From positions 42,908 through 106,907 of IMG/VR virus record IMGVR_UViG_3300034417_000033: a stretch of 64,000 bases of DNA. One strand, written 5' to 3'. A program made the translations under genes and the position numbers. The notes under the pieces were generated by a model that worked only from the letters and a program-made list of their open reading frames with translations, was not told the DNA's origin and did not search any database. Origin of the DNA: a virus. Positions 49,691 through 57,170 of the stretch are shown here, one piece after another. The number at the start of each line of letters is the position of its first letter. Positions within the stretch are counted from its first letter, which is position 1.

Positions 49691-51955
49691 TTAGTTTGAA
49701 TGTACAATCAGGTTAGAATCAACCGCGTTAATGTATTCTGCTGCAACCGTCATATCCTCGCGCAAATCATTGTCGGACCAATAGTTTCTGTCGGACATTA
49801 ACTTAATCATCGGATACTGCTTGTAGAACTCTGTTACAGAATTATACGCTTCATGCTCGTACTTGTCAATAGTTAATTTAGCGGAAAATGCTGCAATTGA
49901 CTTGAGCATCGACGTTTGTGTTTTCAGTTTTTCAATATCCGAATCCTGACCAAGTTTTACATCGCCGAGATGCTCAATTAGTGCGCCAGCTGCCGAGTTG
50001 TTTGAAAAAGTAATCCCTAATTTCCGGACGCCCAACACAAACGATTTGATTTGTCGTTCAGCTAGTACAGCAGATGCTAACAGTGTCTGACGAGCATGTG
50101 CTTCAGTAGTTTGGTCTGCTTTTTCAGCAATTGCATCAAAAATGTTTTTCCAGTTCTTAGCAGACTTGACTCCTTCGAGGCCTGCTTTACGAACGCCGTA
50201 AATACGTGAAGCAATTCCGGACGACGAAACAAAGTCCATTACCTTTTCAAAATTCCGGAATGCTGCCATTGCATGTTCAGCCACTGAACCTTCTGGTGTT
50301 TTGACCTCATAGCCGGATACTTCTACATAATAATATATAGTAGTGTCATCAAATTGGTAGTTTCCAGACCGATCGGAATCCCACAACCAACGTTTGCCTG
50401 AGCCGCGGTAGTCGCTGTAGTTTGGGTTTCTGGAATAAGCAACAGTATGGTTGCTTTCCACTTTTTCCTTTTTCGGTGCCTCTGGCATGTCGCTAACTTT
50501 TATGAATGTCGGATTGCCGAATTCCTTAGCAATTAACGCAACATACTTGTCTAGGCTTGCAGAAAAGTCAATTTTAGCCTTTTTGTTGTGCTCGAAGCCG
50601 ACCACAACGATATCTTTAGGCTTGCCTGCAAAATACAACCGCATTCTCTGCAAATACGAGCGAGCATCATCACAAATAACAAACACTGTGCTTTCTGAAA
50701 AACCAATATTGTGATAGAACCGGTCAGGCAACCCTTTTGTTTGACGGGAATGATCGTAATCTCGCTGCGGTGATTCACGGCGAAGACCTTTATATCCGGA
50801 AGCATACTCTGCAAACGTCATTCCTTTCGGAAACGAATCCAAATACACAGGACGACTCGAAGTATGAGAATAGCAACCTGAGGTACCGTTTCGATCATAA
50901 GTAAAGTACGAATCAAGTCCAGCGGCTACCCATGCAACTTTAACTGCTGCACCTAAGTAGTTGTCGTTCATGTACTTCTTCAAATACAGAATCTTTTCCC
51001 AATCAGTAGTCAGTTCCTTCATTTTCCCAGCAATGTATACAGACACATCTGCAATAATTGCTTGGGCTCGAACAGTAATGTTTGCCAACGTTTTCTTATC
51101 ATACGACAGTTCTTCACGTGACGCTGCAACATCAAGTTCGCCCATTGCGAACTCAATCACCAGCGGGTTGTATGCAAGGAATCGATACAAGTCAGCATCA
51201 ATACCTGCTGGATCGAGAGGATACTCTACGCCGCCTTGGATAGCAACAGATCCGCCTTGCCCTTTTCGGAAACGGACGCCTGGGGAAACAGCAGAACGCT
51301 CTGCTTCATAAACAGAACGGATGTGAACTTCTTTTAGGTCGGCGCCAGTAAAATTCGGCAGCACCTTAAAGTGGCGCAGTGCATGGCAAGTCTCATCACG
51401 AATTTGACGAATGTCATTATCGTTTGTGAGTGGGAATTTTACTTCAATCCCAGGAGCGTCGTCACTGTCAGCTTCAGTCATCAACAAAATGGATGGGACG
51501 CCTTGTTCGTTAATGAATGCACTGTAATTGCGCACTTTTCCGTCCATGTACGCTGCAACAGTAAAGTTGTCAGTGTAGCTGAATGGGGATTTAGAGCCTA
51601 AACCAAAAGCGCCAATCTGGTCGTTCGACTGTGTTTTGCTCGAGGAAAAGTAAGTTGAATACAGGGACAAAATACCTGCGTGATCTAGGCTAGTGCCATA
51701 GTCACGAATGGAAAACCACGGTTCCAAAGTAGTTGGCAAGTGCAAGTCAAACGGAACGTCTGCTTTCTTAGCCATAACATGGCTGTCCAATGCGTTACAG
51801 GAAAGTTCACGCACAATTGCCCGCAGCTTGTTTTTGTACAGCCCGGACGACAGAATCTTGAATGCTTTAGCAGAGTTCTTAATCTGGAATTCATTAGAAG
51901 CATTCTCTACGTTTCCAATAATAACTACTTCTGCTTGGTCGCCTGTTAAAATCAC
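49691..51955 (-). CDS. rIIA: rIIA-like protein with GHKL ATPase domain
   Basis: 754 residues (T4 rIIA 725), GTG start behind GAGGG. A histidine-kinase/Hsp90-type ATP-binding fold is visible: IVRELSCNALDSHV (N box), WFSIRDYGTSL (D-x-G), then GAFGLGSKSPFSYTD (glycine lid). The rest is a large helical domain. With rIIB it forms the rII pair that protects phage infection from exclusion systems. A perfect sigma70 promoter makes it an early gene. Confidence 0.9.
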   Translation of the reverse strand: MILTGDQAEVVIIGNVENASNEFQIKNSAKAFKILSSGLYKNKLRAIVRELSCNALDSHVMAKKADVPFDLHLPTTLEPWFSIRDYGTSLDHAGILSLYSTYFSSSKTQSNDQIGAFGLGSKSPFSYTDNFTVAAYMDGKVRNYSAFINEQGVPSILLMTEADSDDAPGIEVKFPLTNDNDIRQIRDETCHALRHFKVLPNFTGADLKEVHIRSVYEAERSAVSPGVRFRKGQGGSVAIQGGVEYPLDPAGIDADLYRFLAYNPLVIEFAMGELDVAASREELSYDKKTLANITVRAQAIIADVSVYIAGKMKELTTDWEKILYLKKYMNDNYLGAAVKVAWVAAGLDSYFTYDRNGTSGCYSHTSSRPVYLDSFPKGMTFAEYASGYKGLRRESPQRDYDHSRQTKGLPDRFYHNIGFSESTVFVICDDARSYLQRMRLYFAGKPKDIVVVGFEHNKKAKIDFSASLDKYVALIAKEFGNPTFIKVSDMPEAPKKEKVESNHTVAYSRNPNYSDYRGSGKRWLWDSDRSGNYQFDDTTIYYYVEVSGYEVKTPEGSVAEHAMAAFRNFEKVMDFVSSSGIASRIYGVRKAGLEGVKSAKNWKNIFDAIAEKADQTTEAHARQTLLASAVLAERQIKSFVLGVRKLGITFSNNSAAGALIEHLGDVKLGQDSDIEKLKTQTSMLKSIAAFSAKLTIDKYEHEAYNSVTEFYKQYPMIKLMSDRNYWSDNDLREDMTVAAEYINAVDSNLIVHSN

Positions 51956-51987
51956 TTAACTACCCTCGTTTGTCTGTGTATGCGTAC

Positions 51988-52016
51988 ATTATAGTGACAT
52001 GTGGAACTGATGTCAA
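51988..52016 (-). promoter_or_regulatory. Perfect sigma70-like promoter for rIIA-rIIB
   Basis: TTGACA (52011-52016), 17 bases, TATAAT (51988-51993) on the minus strand, about 32 bases before the rIIA GTG. Confidence 0.88.
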
Positions 52017-52032
52017 CTGATTTCCGGAAATA

Positions 52033-52428
52033 TTACCAAGAAATACTCAGAAGAATACTGTCGTCCGGTTGCATCCCAAAGTGCTTGATTAGGCCCTGGT
52101 TAAACTGCCACAAAACGTCATCGTCTTCCGGCGATTCCTCCGAATGCACATCGCTAATGTACCAGCTAATGTAGCAATCGTTGCCGGGGAACTCAATTTC
52201 TTTAAGAACTTCACGGCGCCACACATCTTTTCCGGAAAGTTTTCCCAATAACCGAGATTTTTGATCACTTTCGATCAAATACCCTTCCTTCTGCGCAATA
52301 TACTCTGCTACCTGGAAGAATTCAAACACCTTCTTTAATTCCGGCTCTGGTTTGTCACACGACCAACAGTGGGCGCCATAATGTAGGTAAAGTACAGTTC
52401 CGCATTTTTTACACTGTTCGCCTGTCAT
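52033..52428 (-). CDS. Zinc-ribbon protein of unknown function
   Basis: About 131 residues from the ATG at 52428 (GGGGA upstream), chosen over one seven codons earlier inside the neighbour. The N-terminal ribbon CKKCGTVLYLHYGAHCWSC has four Cys in two C-x2-C knuckles. The rest is acidic with Trp-rich strands (CYISWYISDVHSEE). Overlaps the gene upstream by 20 bases. The function is unknown; a nucleic-acid-linked role is possible. Confidence 0.68.
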   Translation of the reverse strand: MTGEQCKKCGTVLYLHYGAHCWSCDKPEPELKKVFEFFQVAEYIAQKEGYLIESDQKSRLLGKLSGKDVWRREVLKEIEFPGNDCYISWYISDVHSEESPEDDDVLWQFNQGLIKHFGMQPDDSILLSISW

Positions 52429-52738
52429 ATTTTTCCCCAAAGTAATCATCTAGTTGTTCGTTAAAAGATAAGGTGTTAAGTCTTTCCGGAATAGTTATCT
52501 TCTGTTCGCCTTTAACAAAAGTATTAAATCTGTTGTTTCGGCAAGATGCACACCCTGCCTTTCCACAATCCATAGAAGACTGTTTTCGGAATCGGCCGTA
52601 GGAATGGCAGAACGCACCAAATCTAGAAAGTTGCATAAACCATTCGGCTTCGCCATAATGAGAACGATAGATAGACATCTGTCTCTTACGGTACTGCTCT
52701 GTAAGATTGCGTCGGTGGCCCCGTTTCATATCCTTCAT
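52409..52738 (-). CDS. Small basic Cys-cluster protein, leaderless mRNA predicted
   Basis: 109 residues. Basic N-terminus (MKDMKRGHRRNLTEQYRKRQ) and a Cys cluster MDCGKAGCASCRNNR that could bind zinc. The ATG at 52738 falls exactly six bases after the -10 of a perfect promoter, so it is the likely start. The longer frame opening at a TTG inside the promoter is rejected. The function is unknown. Confidence 0.68.
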   Translation of the reverse strand: MKDMKRGHRRNLTEQYRKRQMSIYRSHYGEAEWFMQLSRFGAFCHSYGRFRKQSSMDCGKAGCASCRNNRFNTFVKGEQKITIPERLNTLSFNEQLDDYFGEKYDRRTV

Positions 52739-52744
52739 AGCCAC

Positions 52745-52773
52745 AGTATACAATGCACAATAAAGTTTGTCAA
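52745..52773 (-). promoter_or_regulatory. Perfect sigma70-like promoter, leaderless configuration, divergent from a late element
   Basis: TTGACA (52768-52773), 17 bases, TATACT (52745-52750) on the minus strand; six bases then the ATG at 52738. The plus-strand late element GATAAATA starts five bases beyond, back to back. Confidence 0.86.
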
Positions 52774-52777
52774 ATTA

Positions 52778-52785
52778 GATAAATA
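52778..52785 (+). promoter_or_regulatory. Late promoter element GATAAATA (plus strand)
   Basis: Plus-strand GATAAATA 82 bases before the ATG at 52868. The leader contains a stem-loop (CTCGT 52804-52808 with ACGAG 52836-52840, inner CGGA/TCCG). Confidence 0.68.
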
Positions 52786-52867
52786 GTGGGAAGACAAAAC
52801 TTCCTCGTAAGCTCGGAATAATCCGTATAGCGACCACGAGTCCAAAAATTAATGGAGAAGAATAAAA

Positions 52868-53950
52868 ATGGGACGTCCGATTAAAAAGAAATTCTTTGGT
52901 AATGTTGCTAAGGCAGGATTCCAAATCTTAGGAACTGCATGGCTCGGCGGAGCAGCAGTACCAGCAGTTATCATCAAACAATCAGGTACTAGAAAGTATG
53001 TATTCTTTGATGGAACAAACACCGCAGTATGCACACTTGTTGCCACTGCTCCTGCTAAGGCAGGCGAAGCACGTATCACTGTTACTCCACCTGGTGGCGG
53101 CGCAGTTGAATACGCTAGAACAATTTTGCAACACCGAGTTAAAACATTCCAAGGTAAAGATTACGCTTGGGACAACACTGGCAAAGATAACGTCAAGTAC
53201 GCATTGCTTGGTACAGACACTGCACTCGATACGGCAGCGGCTGGTGCAACAGTTACAGGCACAACAGTTACAGCTGGTGCAGTTACAGGATTCACAGGAC
53301 TTGTGGGCGGCGCTGGGTACATCACAGCACCAGTTATCACAATCTCTGCTCCAAATGGCGTGAACGGTACAGCAGGCGCGGTTACAGTGAGTGCGACAGG
53401 AACAATTACTGGTATCGCTCTTGGAACAGCAGGATCTGGCTATTCAGCTGGCGCAAAAACAGTTACACTCTCTGCTCCTAACGGAACAAGTGCTGTTCTT
53501 GGTGCAGTGACCGTAACAGGTGATGCAATTACAGCTATCGCAATCACTAACGGTGGTTCCGGTTATGCGGCAGGCCCGTTAACAGTTACTATCACTGGAA
53601 CTAACACAACACCTGCAACAGCAACAGCAACAGTTACCGCTGGCGTTATCACTGCTATCAACATCACAGCAGGCGGAACAGGTTATGTTACTGCTACAGC
53701 AACAGTACCAGCAGTTGTCAAAACACAGGCAGTGGCTACAGCAACAATTACCGCTGGCGCAATCAGCGCATACACTGTTACTACTCCTGGTGCGGGATAT
53801 GTTACTGCTACAGCAGTGCCGGCAGCAGTTGTCAAAACACAAGCTACAGCTACAGCAGTTCTTACAGCTGGCGCAGTGTCGAGCATTACAGGGCTGGTTG
53901 GTGGAGCAGGTTACGTTTCTGCTACAACAACAATTGCAGCACCGAACTAA
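52868..53950 (+). CDS. Repeat-rich virion (decoration or fibre-like) protein, plus strand
   Basis: 360 residues, GGAG before the ATG. The N-terminus MGRPIKKKFFGNVAKAG is typical of a class of short structural proteins in marine T4-like phages. From about residue 125 there are five or more copies of a roughly 40-residue beta module with GGAGYITAPVITI, GSGYSAGAKTVTL and GTGYVTATATV signatures, very rich in Ala, Thr, Gly and Val. It has its own late element and terminator and opposes its neighbours. It is likely exposed on the virion. Confidence 0.82.
   Translation: MGRPIKKKFFGNVAKAGFQILGTAWLGGAAVPAVIIKQSGTRKYVFFDGTNTAVCTLVATAPAKAGEARITVTPPGGGAVEYARTILQHRVKTFQGKDYAWDNTGKDNVKYALLGTDTALDTAAAGATVTGTTVTAGAVTGFTGLVGGAGYITAPVITISAPNGVNGTAGAVTVSATGTITGIALGTAGSGYSAGAKTVTLSAPNGTSAVLGAVTVTGDAITAIAITNGGSGYAAGPLTVTITGTNTTPATATATVTAGVITAINITAGGTGYVTATATVPAVVKTQAVATATITAGAISAYTVTTPGAGYVTATAVPAAVVKTQATATAVLTAGAVSSITGLVGGAGYVSATTTIAAPN
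53240..53945 (+). repeat. Tandem coding repeats in the plus-strand virion gene
   Basis: Near-identical DNA units recur, for example around the segment encoding VVKTQAVATATITAGAIS (about 53714-53770) and the one encoding VVKTQATATAVLTAGAVS (about 53828-53882). Such repeats can expand or contract by recombination. Confidence 0.75.
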
Positions 53951-53972
53951 GTTTAAGTTTGGGAAGGAAAGA

Positions 53973-53999
53973 AAAAAGGAGCTCATTGAGCTCCTTTTT
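53973..53999. terminator. Bidirectional intrinsic terminator between convergent genes
   Basis: AAAAGGAGCTC-ATT-GAGCTCCTTTT, an 11-bp stem with T-runs on both strands. It ends the plus-strand virion gene and the minus-strand gene stopping at 53998. Confidence 0.92.
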
Positions 54000-54282
54000 A
54001 TTTGGACAACAATTCGTCATACATAGATTGATATGGCATCGTTGGAACACACTTTAACTTGCACACTAACAAATCATTAGCATTGGAAAACTGTATTGCA
54101 CAATAATCAACTTTTAGTGCTATTGGGTAGGAAGCATATGTTATACGGTTAGTAGTTCGAATTCGTTTAAACTGGAGGTATTTGACATTGTACTTCTTCA
54201 GATACCGTTTCAACGTCCTCCGGTGAGTCCAAGTCACTGTCGTCGAAACTATAGGGAAATCTGTGTCCGTCTGATAACTCAA
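53998..54282 (-). CDS. Small protein of the F-x4-D-x-L-K motif family
   Basis: Up to 94 residues. VTWTHRRTLKRYLKKY and DYCAIQFSNANDLLVCKLK parallel TWLRRHMLTSYLTSK and RRCAVKFYSSQEAFLFEL in the overlapping gene upstream, so the two look like diverged duplicates. The start is unsure (TTG at 54282 or GTG at 54237); both overlap the upstream gene. The function is unknown. Confidence 0.55.
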   Translation of the reverse strand: MSYQTDTDFPIVSTTVTWTHRRTLKRYLKKYNVKYLQFKRIRTTNRITYASYPIALKVDYCAIQFSNANDLLVCKLKCVPTMPYQSMYDELLSK

Positions 54283-54463
54283 AAAGAAATGCCTCTTGTG
54301 AAGAATAAAATTTTACTGCGCAACGTCTAACACCTACACTGTCAATTCGCATAGAAATATTAAATTTAGAAAAGCCTTTACTAGTGAGATACGAAGTTAG
54401 CATGTGGCGACGTAACCAAGTATGCTGTGTCTTGAAAACTTTCTTTAAGTTTCTATGTTTCAA
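54167..54463 (-). CDS. Small protein of the F-x4-D-x-L-K motif family
   Basis: 98 residues, basic N-terminal half and acidic C-terminal tail (DDSDLDSPEDVETVSEE). It begins at a TTG four bases after the tRNA-Arg 3' end; a later ATG at 54403 is possible. It shares the family motif RRCAVKFYSSQEAFLFEL. The function is unknown. Confidence 0.52.
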   Translation of the reverse strand: MKHRNLKKVFKTQHTWLRRHMLTSYLTSKGFSKFNISMRIDSVGVRRCAVKFYSSQEAFLFELSDGHRFPYSFDDSDLDSPEDVETVSEEVQCQIPPV

Positions 54464-54466
54464 AAA

Positions 54467-54542
54467 TGGTACCCCCGACGAGATTTGAACTCATGTCTTC
54501 CCTTTAGGAGAGGGAGATTCTATCCGATTGAACTACAGGGGC
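54467..54542 (-). tRNA. tRNA-Arg (anticodon CCU)
   Basis: 76 bases including an encoded CCA. Acceptor GCCCCTG pairs with CGGGGGT (one G-U at each end region). Anticodon stem TCCCT/AGGGA encloses loop CTCCTAA (anticodon CCT). The T-arm is ATGAG-TTCAAAT-CTCGT. It reads AGG codons, which are rare in many hosts. Confidence 0.93.
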
Positions 54543-54696
54543 AAATAACACCGTGGTGGGATCAGCTGTAACCCACTTGCAGTATATGCCTACTATAACG
54601 GCAACCAGTTTTAGCGAATATAACATCGAAGTAGCAATTGATTAGTAATCAATAACTCGCTTGCAGGTATCTGCCCTACCGGAAACCCGAACGTTT

Positions 54697-55170
54697 TTAT
54701 TTAGTCAGGTGATATGCTTGTTGTATTACCCAAGCATCTACGCCTGCACGGTGTCTTTCTCGAGTGGCAAACAACTCATTCTTCTTAAAGAAAAACTTTT
54801 GTTGCTGCCCTTCAGAAAACAAAAAGAACAAATTCTGAATGTCAAACAACCTGTCTGTTCTTGCTGCATGGAACAGACGATCTAACCAAAACGTTTCGTG
54901 GTATGATGAATCGCTGTAGCATGTGCAATCTGCTAATTGCCCGTTAAGGATCCTAGCAACTTCCACAACAGACAGACCTTCATCATACAAACGCTCTCTA
55001 GGAATGTTGTGTATCTTGGAGGATTCTTCACTCCAATCAGTCCATTTCTTTTCTGGTCGAATTAAATAGTTTTGTACTGTGCCGTCTTCAAGAACAAAGC
55101 CCACTTCAATAGGATAGGACTCTGCACTTAGGCTAGATGCTTCACAGTCTATAACAATTGGGAGGCTCAC
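54697..55170 (-). CDS. DnaQ-like 3'-5' exonuclease (DEDDh)
   Basis: 157 residues from a GTG overlapping the stop upstream (GTGA). Exo I IVIDCEASSL (Asp8, Glu10), exo II CYSDSSYHETFW (Asp87) and exo III RHRAGVDAWVI (His140, Asp145) give a complete DEDDh site. It could trim DNA or RNA 3' ends, similar to T4 DexA. It precedes tRNA-Arg by about 150 bases. Confidence 0.85.
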   Translation of the reverse strand: MSLPIVIDCEASSLSAESYPIEVGFVLEDGTVQNYLIRPEKKWTDWSEESSKIHNIPRERLYDEGLSVVEVARILNGQLADCTCYSDSSYHETFWLDRLFHAARTDRLFDIQNLFFLFSEGQQQKFFFKKNELFATRERHRAGVDAWVIQQAYHLTK

Positions 55171-55550
55171 TTCAAGTACATCCGCAGCATAAATTCCAAT
55201 TGTTTAGGATCCAAGTCAAGCAAATCTTTCTCTTCAAAAAATTCAAGAACTTTTCCCAACTCAGCATGACGTCCGCTAAACTGGTAATCTCCTTTTTCAA
55301 GGATATGCTGTATTGCAGAGAGAGGCATGTCTTCCGGATCCCACTGTCCTTCCAGTCCATAACAAGAACAATGCGAGCCAAACACTGCCCAAATTTTTCC
55401 TTTCTCAATAAAAAGGACAGATGCAGACCCCTCGTATGCTTCGCAATCATATGTAGCGAAGAGTGGACAGACATCGCGAAAGCGCTCTGTATCCGATACT
55501 TCGAAGTGTCCTAAAACATCTTCCCAATTATTAAAAGAACCGTAAAACAT
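55167..55550 (-). CDS. Conserved phage protein of unknown function
   Basis: 127 residues. VFGSHCSCYGLEGQWDPEDM is a conserved-looking block seen in unknown phage and bacterial proteins. The C-terminus is helical and acidic. It is coupled to the exonuclease gene. The function is unknown. Confidence 0.7.
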   Translation of the reverse strand: MFYGSFNNWEDVLGHFEVSDTERFRDVCPLFATYDCEAYEGSASVLFIEKGKIWAVFGSHCSCYGLEGQWDPEDMPLSAIQHILEKGDYQFSGRHAELGKVLEFFEEKDLLDLDPKQLEFMLRMYLK

Positions 55551-55559
55551 ATATTACCT

Positions 55560-55826
55560 TTATTTAAATCCTACCAATTCATCTTCCTTTAAAGTTTCTA
55601 AATACTTCAAGGAAAAGTTAAGAAACTCTTTTGAAAAAATCGAGTTATCATAAAAGATACCGATAATTTCAGACACTAGTTTCTTTTTAAACGTGAAATC
55701 ACTCCGATATTCGATCGGAATAATAGAGAATAGTTTGCTATAGAGCTGAGGAAAACTTTGATTAAAAATTTCCTCAGATTCTGAATTTTCGAATACTGCA
55801 CCTATTAAAGCTGCATCATATGACAT
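55560..55826 (-). CDS. Small unknown early protein
   Basis: 88 residues from the ATG at 55826 with AAGGAG 7 bases upstream. A longer frame reaching into the promoter is rejected. Helical, with FDNSIFSKEFLNFSLKYL-like content (IFYDNSIFSKEFLNF). A strong promoter drives it. The function is unknown. Confidence 0.66.
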   Translation of the reverse strand: MSYDAALIGAVFENSESEEIFNQSFPQLYSKLFSIIPIEYRSDFTFKKKLVSEIIGIFYDNSIFSKEFLNFSLKYLETLKEDELVGFK

Positions 55827-55845
55827 AGTTAGTCTCCTTGCATAT

Positions 55846-55874
55846 ATTATAACAATATTAATGCAGTGTGTCAA
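55846..55874 (-). promoter_or_regulatory. Perfect sigma70-like promoter (TTGACA-17-TATAAT)
   Basis: TTGACA (55869-55874) and TATAAT (55846-55851) on the minus strand with 17 bases between, 19 bases before the ATG at 55826, leaving a short leader with AAGGAG. Confidence 0.88.
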
Positions 55875-55889
55875 GAAACTAAATAAAAA

Positions 55890-56150
55890 TTAATCCTTTT
55901 TAATCTTTGTTTCTTTAACTTGGTTTACTCGAATGTTAACATTATCGCTAGTGTCAGTTTTAAGATAAACAAACCTAGTAACAAACATTGCAGTTAAGCC
56001 AAATATACCAATCACTTTAAAAGGTACTATCGGGGAAGATGCGACAAGAACTAAAATTACTGAAGGCACTAAAAACATCAAAAAGCGCCACGGTTCTTTC
56101 ATTTTGTCATAATTTGCATGGAAGGAATTAAGTTTTTTTAATAGTTGCAT
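55890..56150 (-). CDS. Small membrane protein with two spans
   Basis: 86 residues from the ATG at 56150 (GAGGTG upstream). Two hydrophobic segments, FLMFLVPSVILVLVASSPIV and KVIGIFGLTAMFVTRFVYL, form a hairpin. It lies 8 bases after the patatin-like gene, so a joint envelope role in lysis is possible, for example a holin-like function. No family is recognised. Confidence 0.65.
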   Translation of the reverse strand: MQLLKKLNSFHANYDKMKEPWRFLMFLVPSVILVLVASSPIVPFKVIGIFGLTAMFVTRFVYLKTDTSDNVNIRVNQVKETKIKKD

Positions 56151-56158
56151 GGGACACC

Positions 56159-57118
56159 TCAATCGGCTCGGGTTGGACTTTGTTTTAAAATATCGCATAA
56201 CTCATCTAAAGATTGTTGACAATCAACAATTAATTTAGTCGCTTGTTTCTTAAGTTTGCTTATATTATCATCAGATACATCGTCCATAGAATCAGACGCA
56301 ATATTCAATCTCGTTTGGAATCTAAACATCTTAACATTTGGAACTTGACTAAGTTGATAATCAGTAACTGCACTTTGGCCGTCAAACATAATATCAAGCA
56401 AAGGAACTACCCACTGTGCATCTCCCCAATCTTTTGCAGATTCATATGGTATGGATCTAGTGTTCTGTCCAGTTCCGATAGAAACAACTAACAGATCATC
56501 ATCGGGGAATAATTTTTTTGCTTCTATACTAGCAGACAAAGATGGATTGTTAACGTATACTCCGCCATCAATCAAAATACGATCTAACCCATTAACTTTT
56601 ACTTTTGCGGGTTCGAAGTATGTTGGTGCTGCTGACGTACCTCTTGCTGCTTGCCATAACAAAGTATTTTTAGTGTCAGCTTTCCAGCTTTTTAGAAAAA
56701 GAGGCGTTCTGTTTTCTATGTCATAGGTAGTAACGAAAGTTTTAGTATGGCATGTATTAAGTGTTGCCGACTCTGTGAAGAAACGTTTTAATACTTTTAC
56801 AATACCTTCGTCTGAATATTTTTCAGACACGATGCCGCCGATGGAAAAAATGCTTCGCAATGCGCTTCTGGAAAAGATGTCTTTTCCATGATCTTTATAC
56901 ATATCAAACACATCATCAGCAGTATATTTCAATACGCCTTTTGAATCAGTAGCAGTCAATGCTAAAGACAGTATGCCGCCTGTTGACGTTCCTGCTATCA
57001 AGTCAAAACAATCAGCAATTCTTTTGCCTGTTTGTTTTTCAATATATGCCAACACTAATGCAGGCAGGGCACCTTTTATGCCTCCACCGTCAATAGAAAG
57101 TATTGTACGCAATGCCAT
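56159..57118 (-). CDS. Patatin-like phospholipase
   Basis: 319 residues from the ATG at 57118 with GGAG 6 bases upstream. Oxyanion-hole GGGIKG (11-16), nucleophile elbow GTSTG (Ser45) and the catalytic DGG (Asp184, IDGGVYVNNP) give a complete Ser-Asp dyad. Such enzymes cut membrane phospholipids; bacterial relatives serve in CBASS defence. Here the GATAAATA element points to late expression, fitting lysis or membrane remodelling. A two-span membrane protein follows. Confidence 0.9.
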   Translation of the reverse strand: MALRTILSIDGGGIKGALPALVLAYIEKQTGKRIADCFDLIAGTSTGGILSLALTATDSKGVLKYTADDVFDMYKDHGKDIFSRSALRSIFSIGGIVSEKYSDEGIVKVLKRFFTESATLNTCHTKTFVTTYDIENRTPLFLKSWKADTKNTLLWQAARGTSAAPTYFEPAKVKVNGLDRILIDGGVYVNNPSLSASIEAKKLFPDDDLLVVSIGTGQNTRSIPYESAKDWGDAQWVVPLLDIMFDGQSAVTDYQLSQVPNVKMFRFQTRLNIASDSMDDVSDDNISKLKKQATKLIVDCQQSLDELCDILKQSPTRAD

Positions 57119-57140
57119 TTTAATCTCCAATTCTTAAACA

Positions 57141-57148
57141 TATTTATC
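57141..57148 (-). promoter_or_regulatory. Late promoter element GATAAATA
   Basis: Minus-strand GATAAATA 22 bases before the patatin ATG at 57118. Confidence 0.68.
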
Positions 57149-57170
57149 AAGAAACTGGAAATCATTTACG

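Noticed and set aside
53579-53986. Minus-strand frame of 135 codons very rich in Cys and Ser, antisense to the plus-strand repeat gene
   Set aside because: It is a shadow of the Thr/Ala/Val repeat coding strand; the Cys come from antisense of GCA/ACA-type codons and there is no start signal.
53685-54026. Plus-strand Gln/Leu-rich frame overlapping the repeat gene and terminator
   Set aside because: It is a frame-shifted reading of the CAG-rich repeats and crosses the intrinsic terminator; low complexity and no ribosome-binding site.
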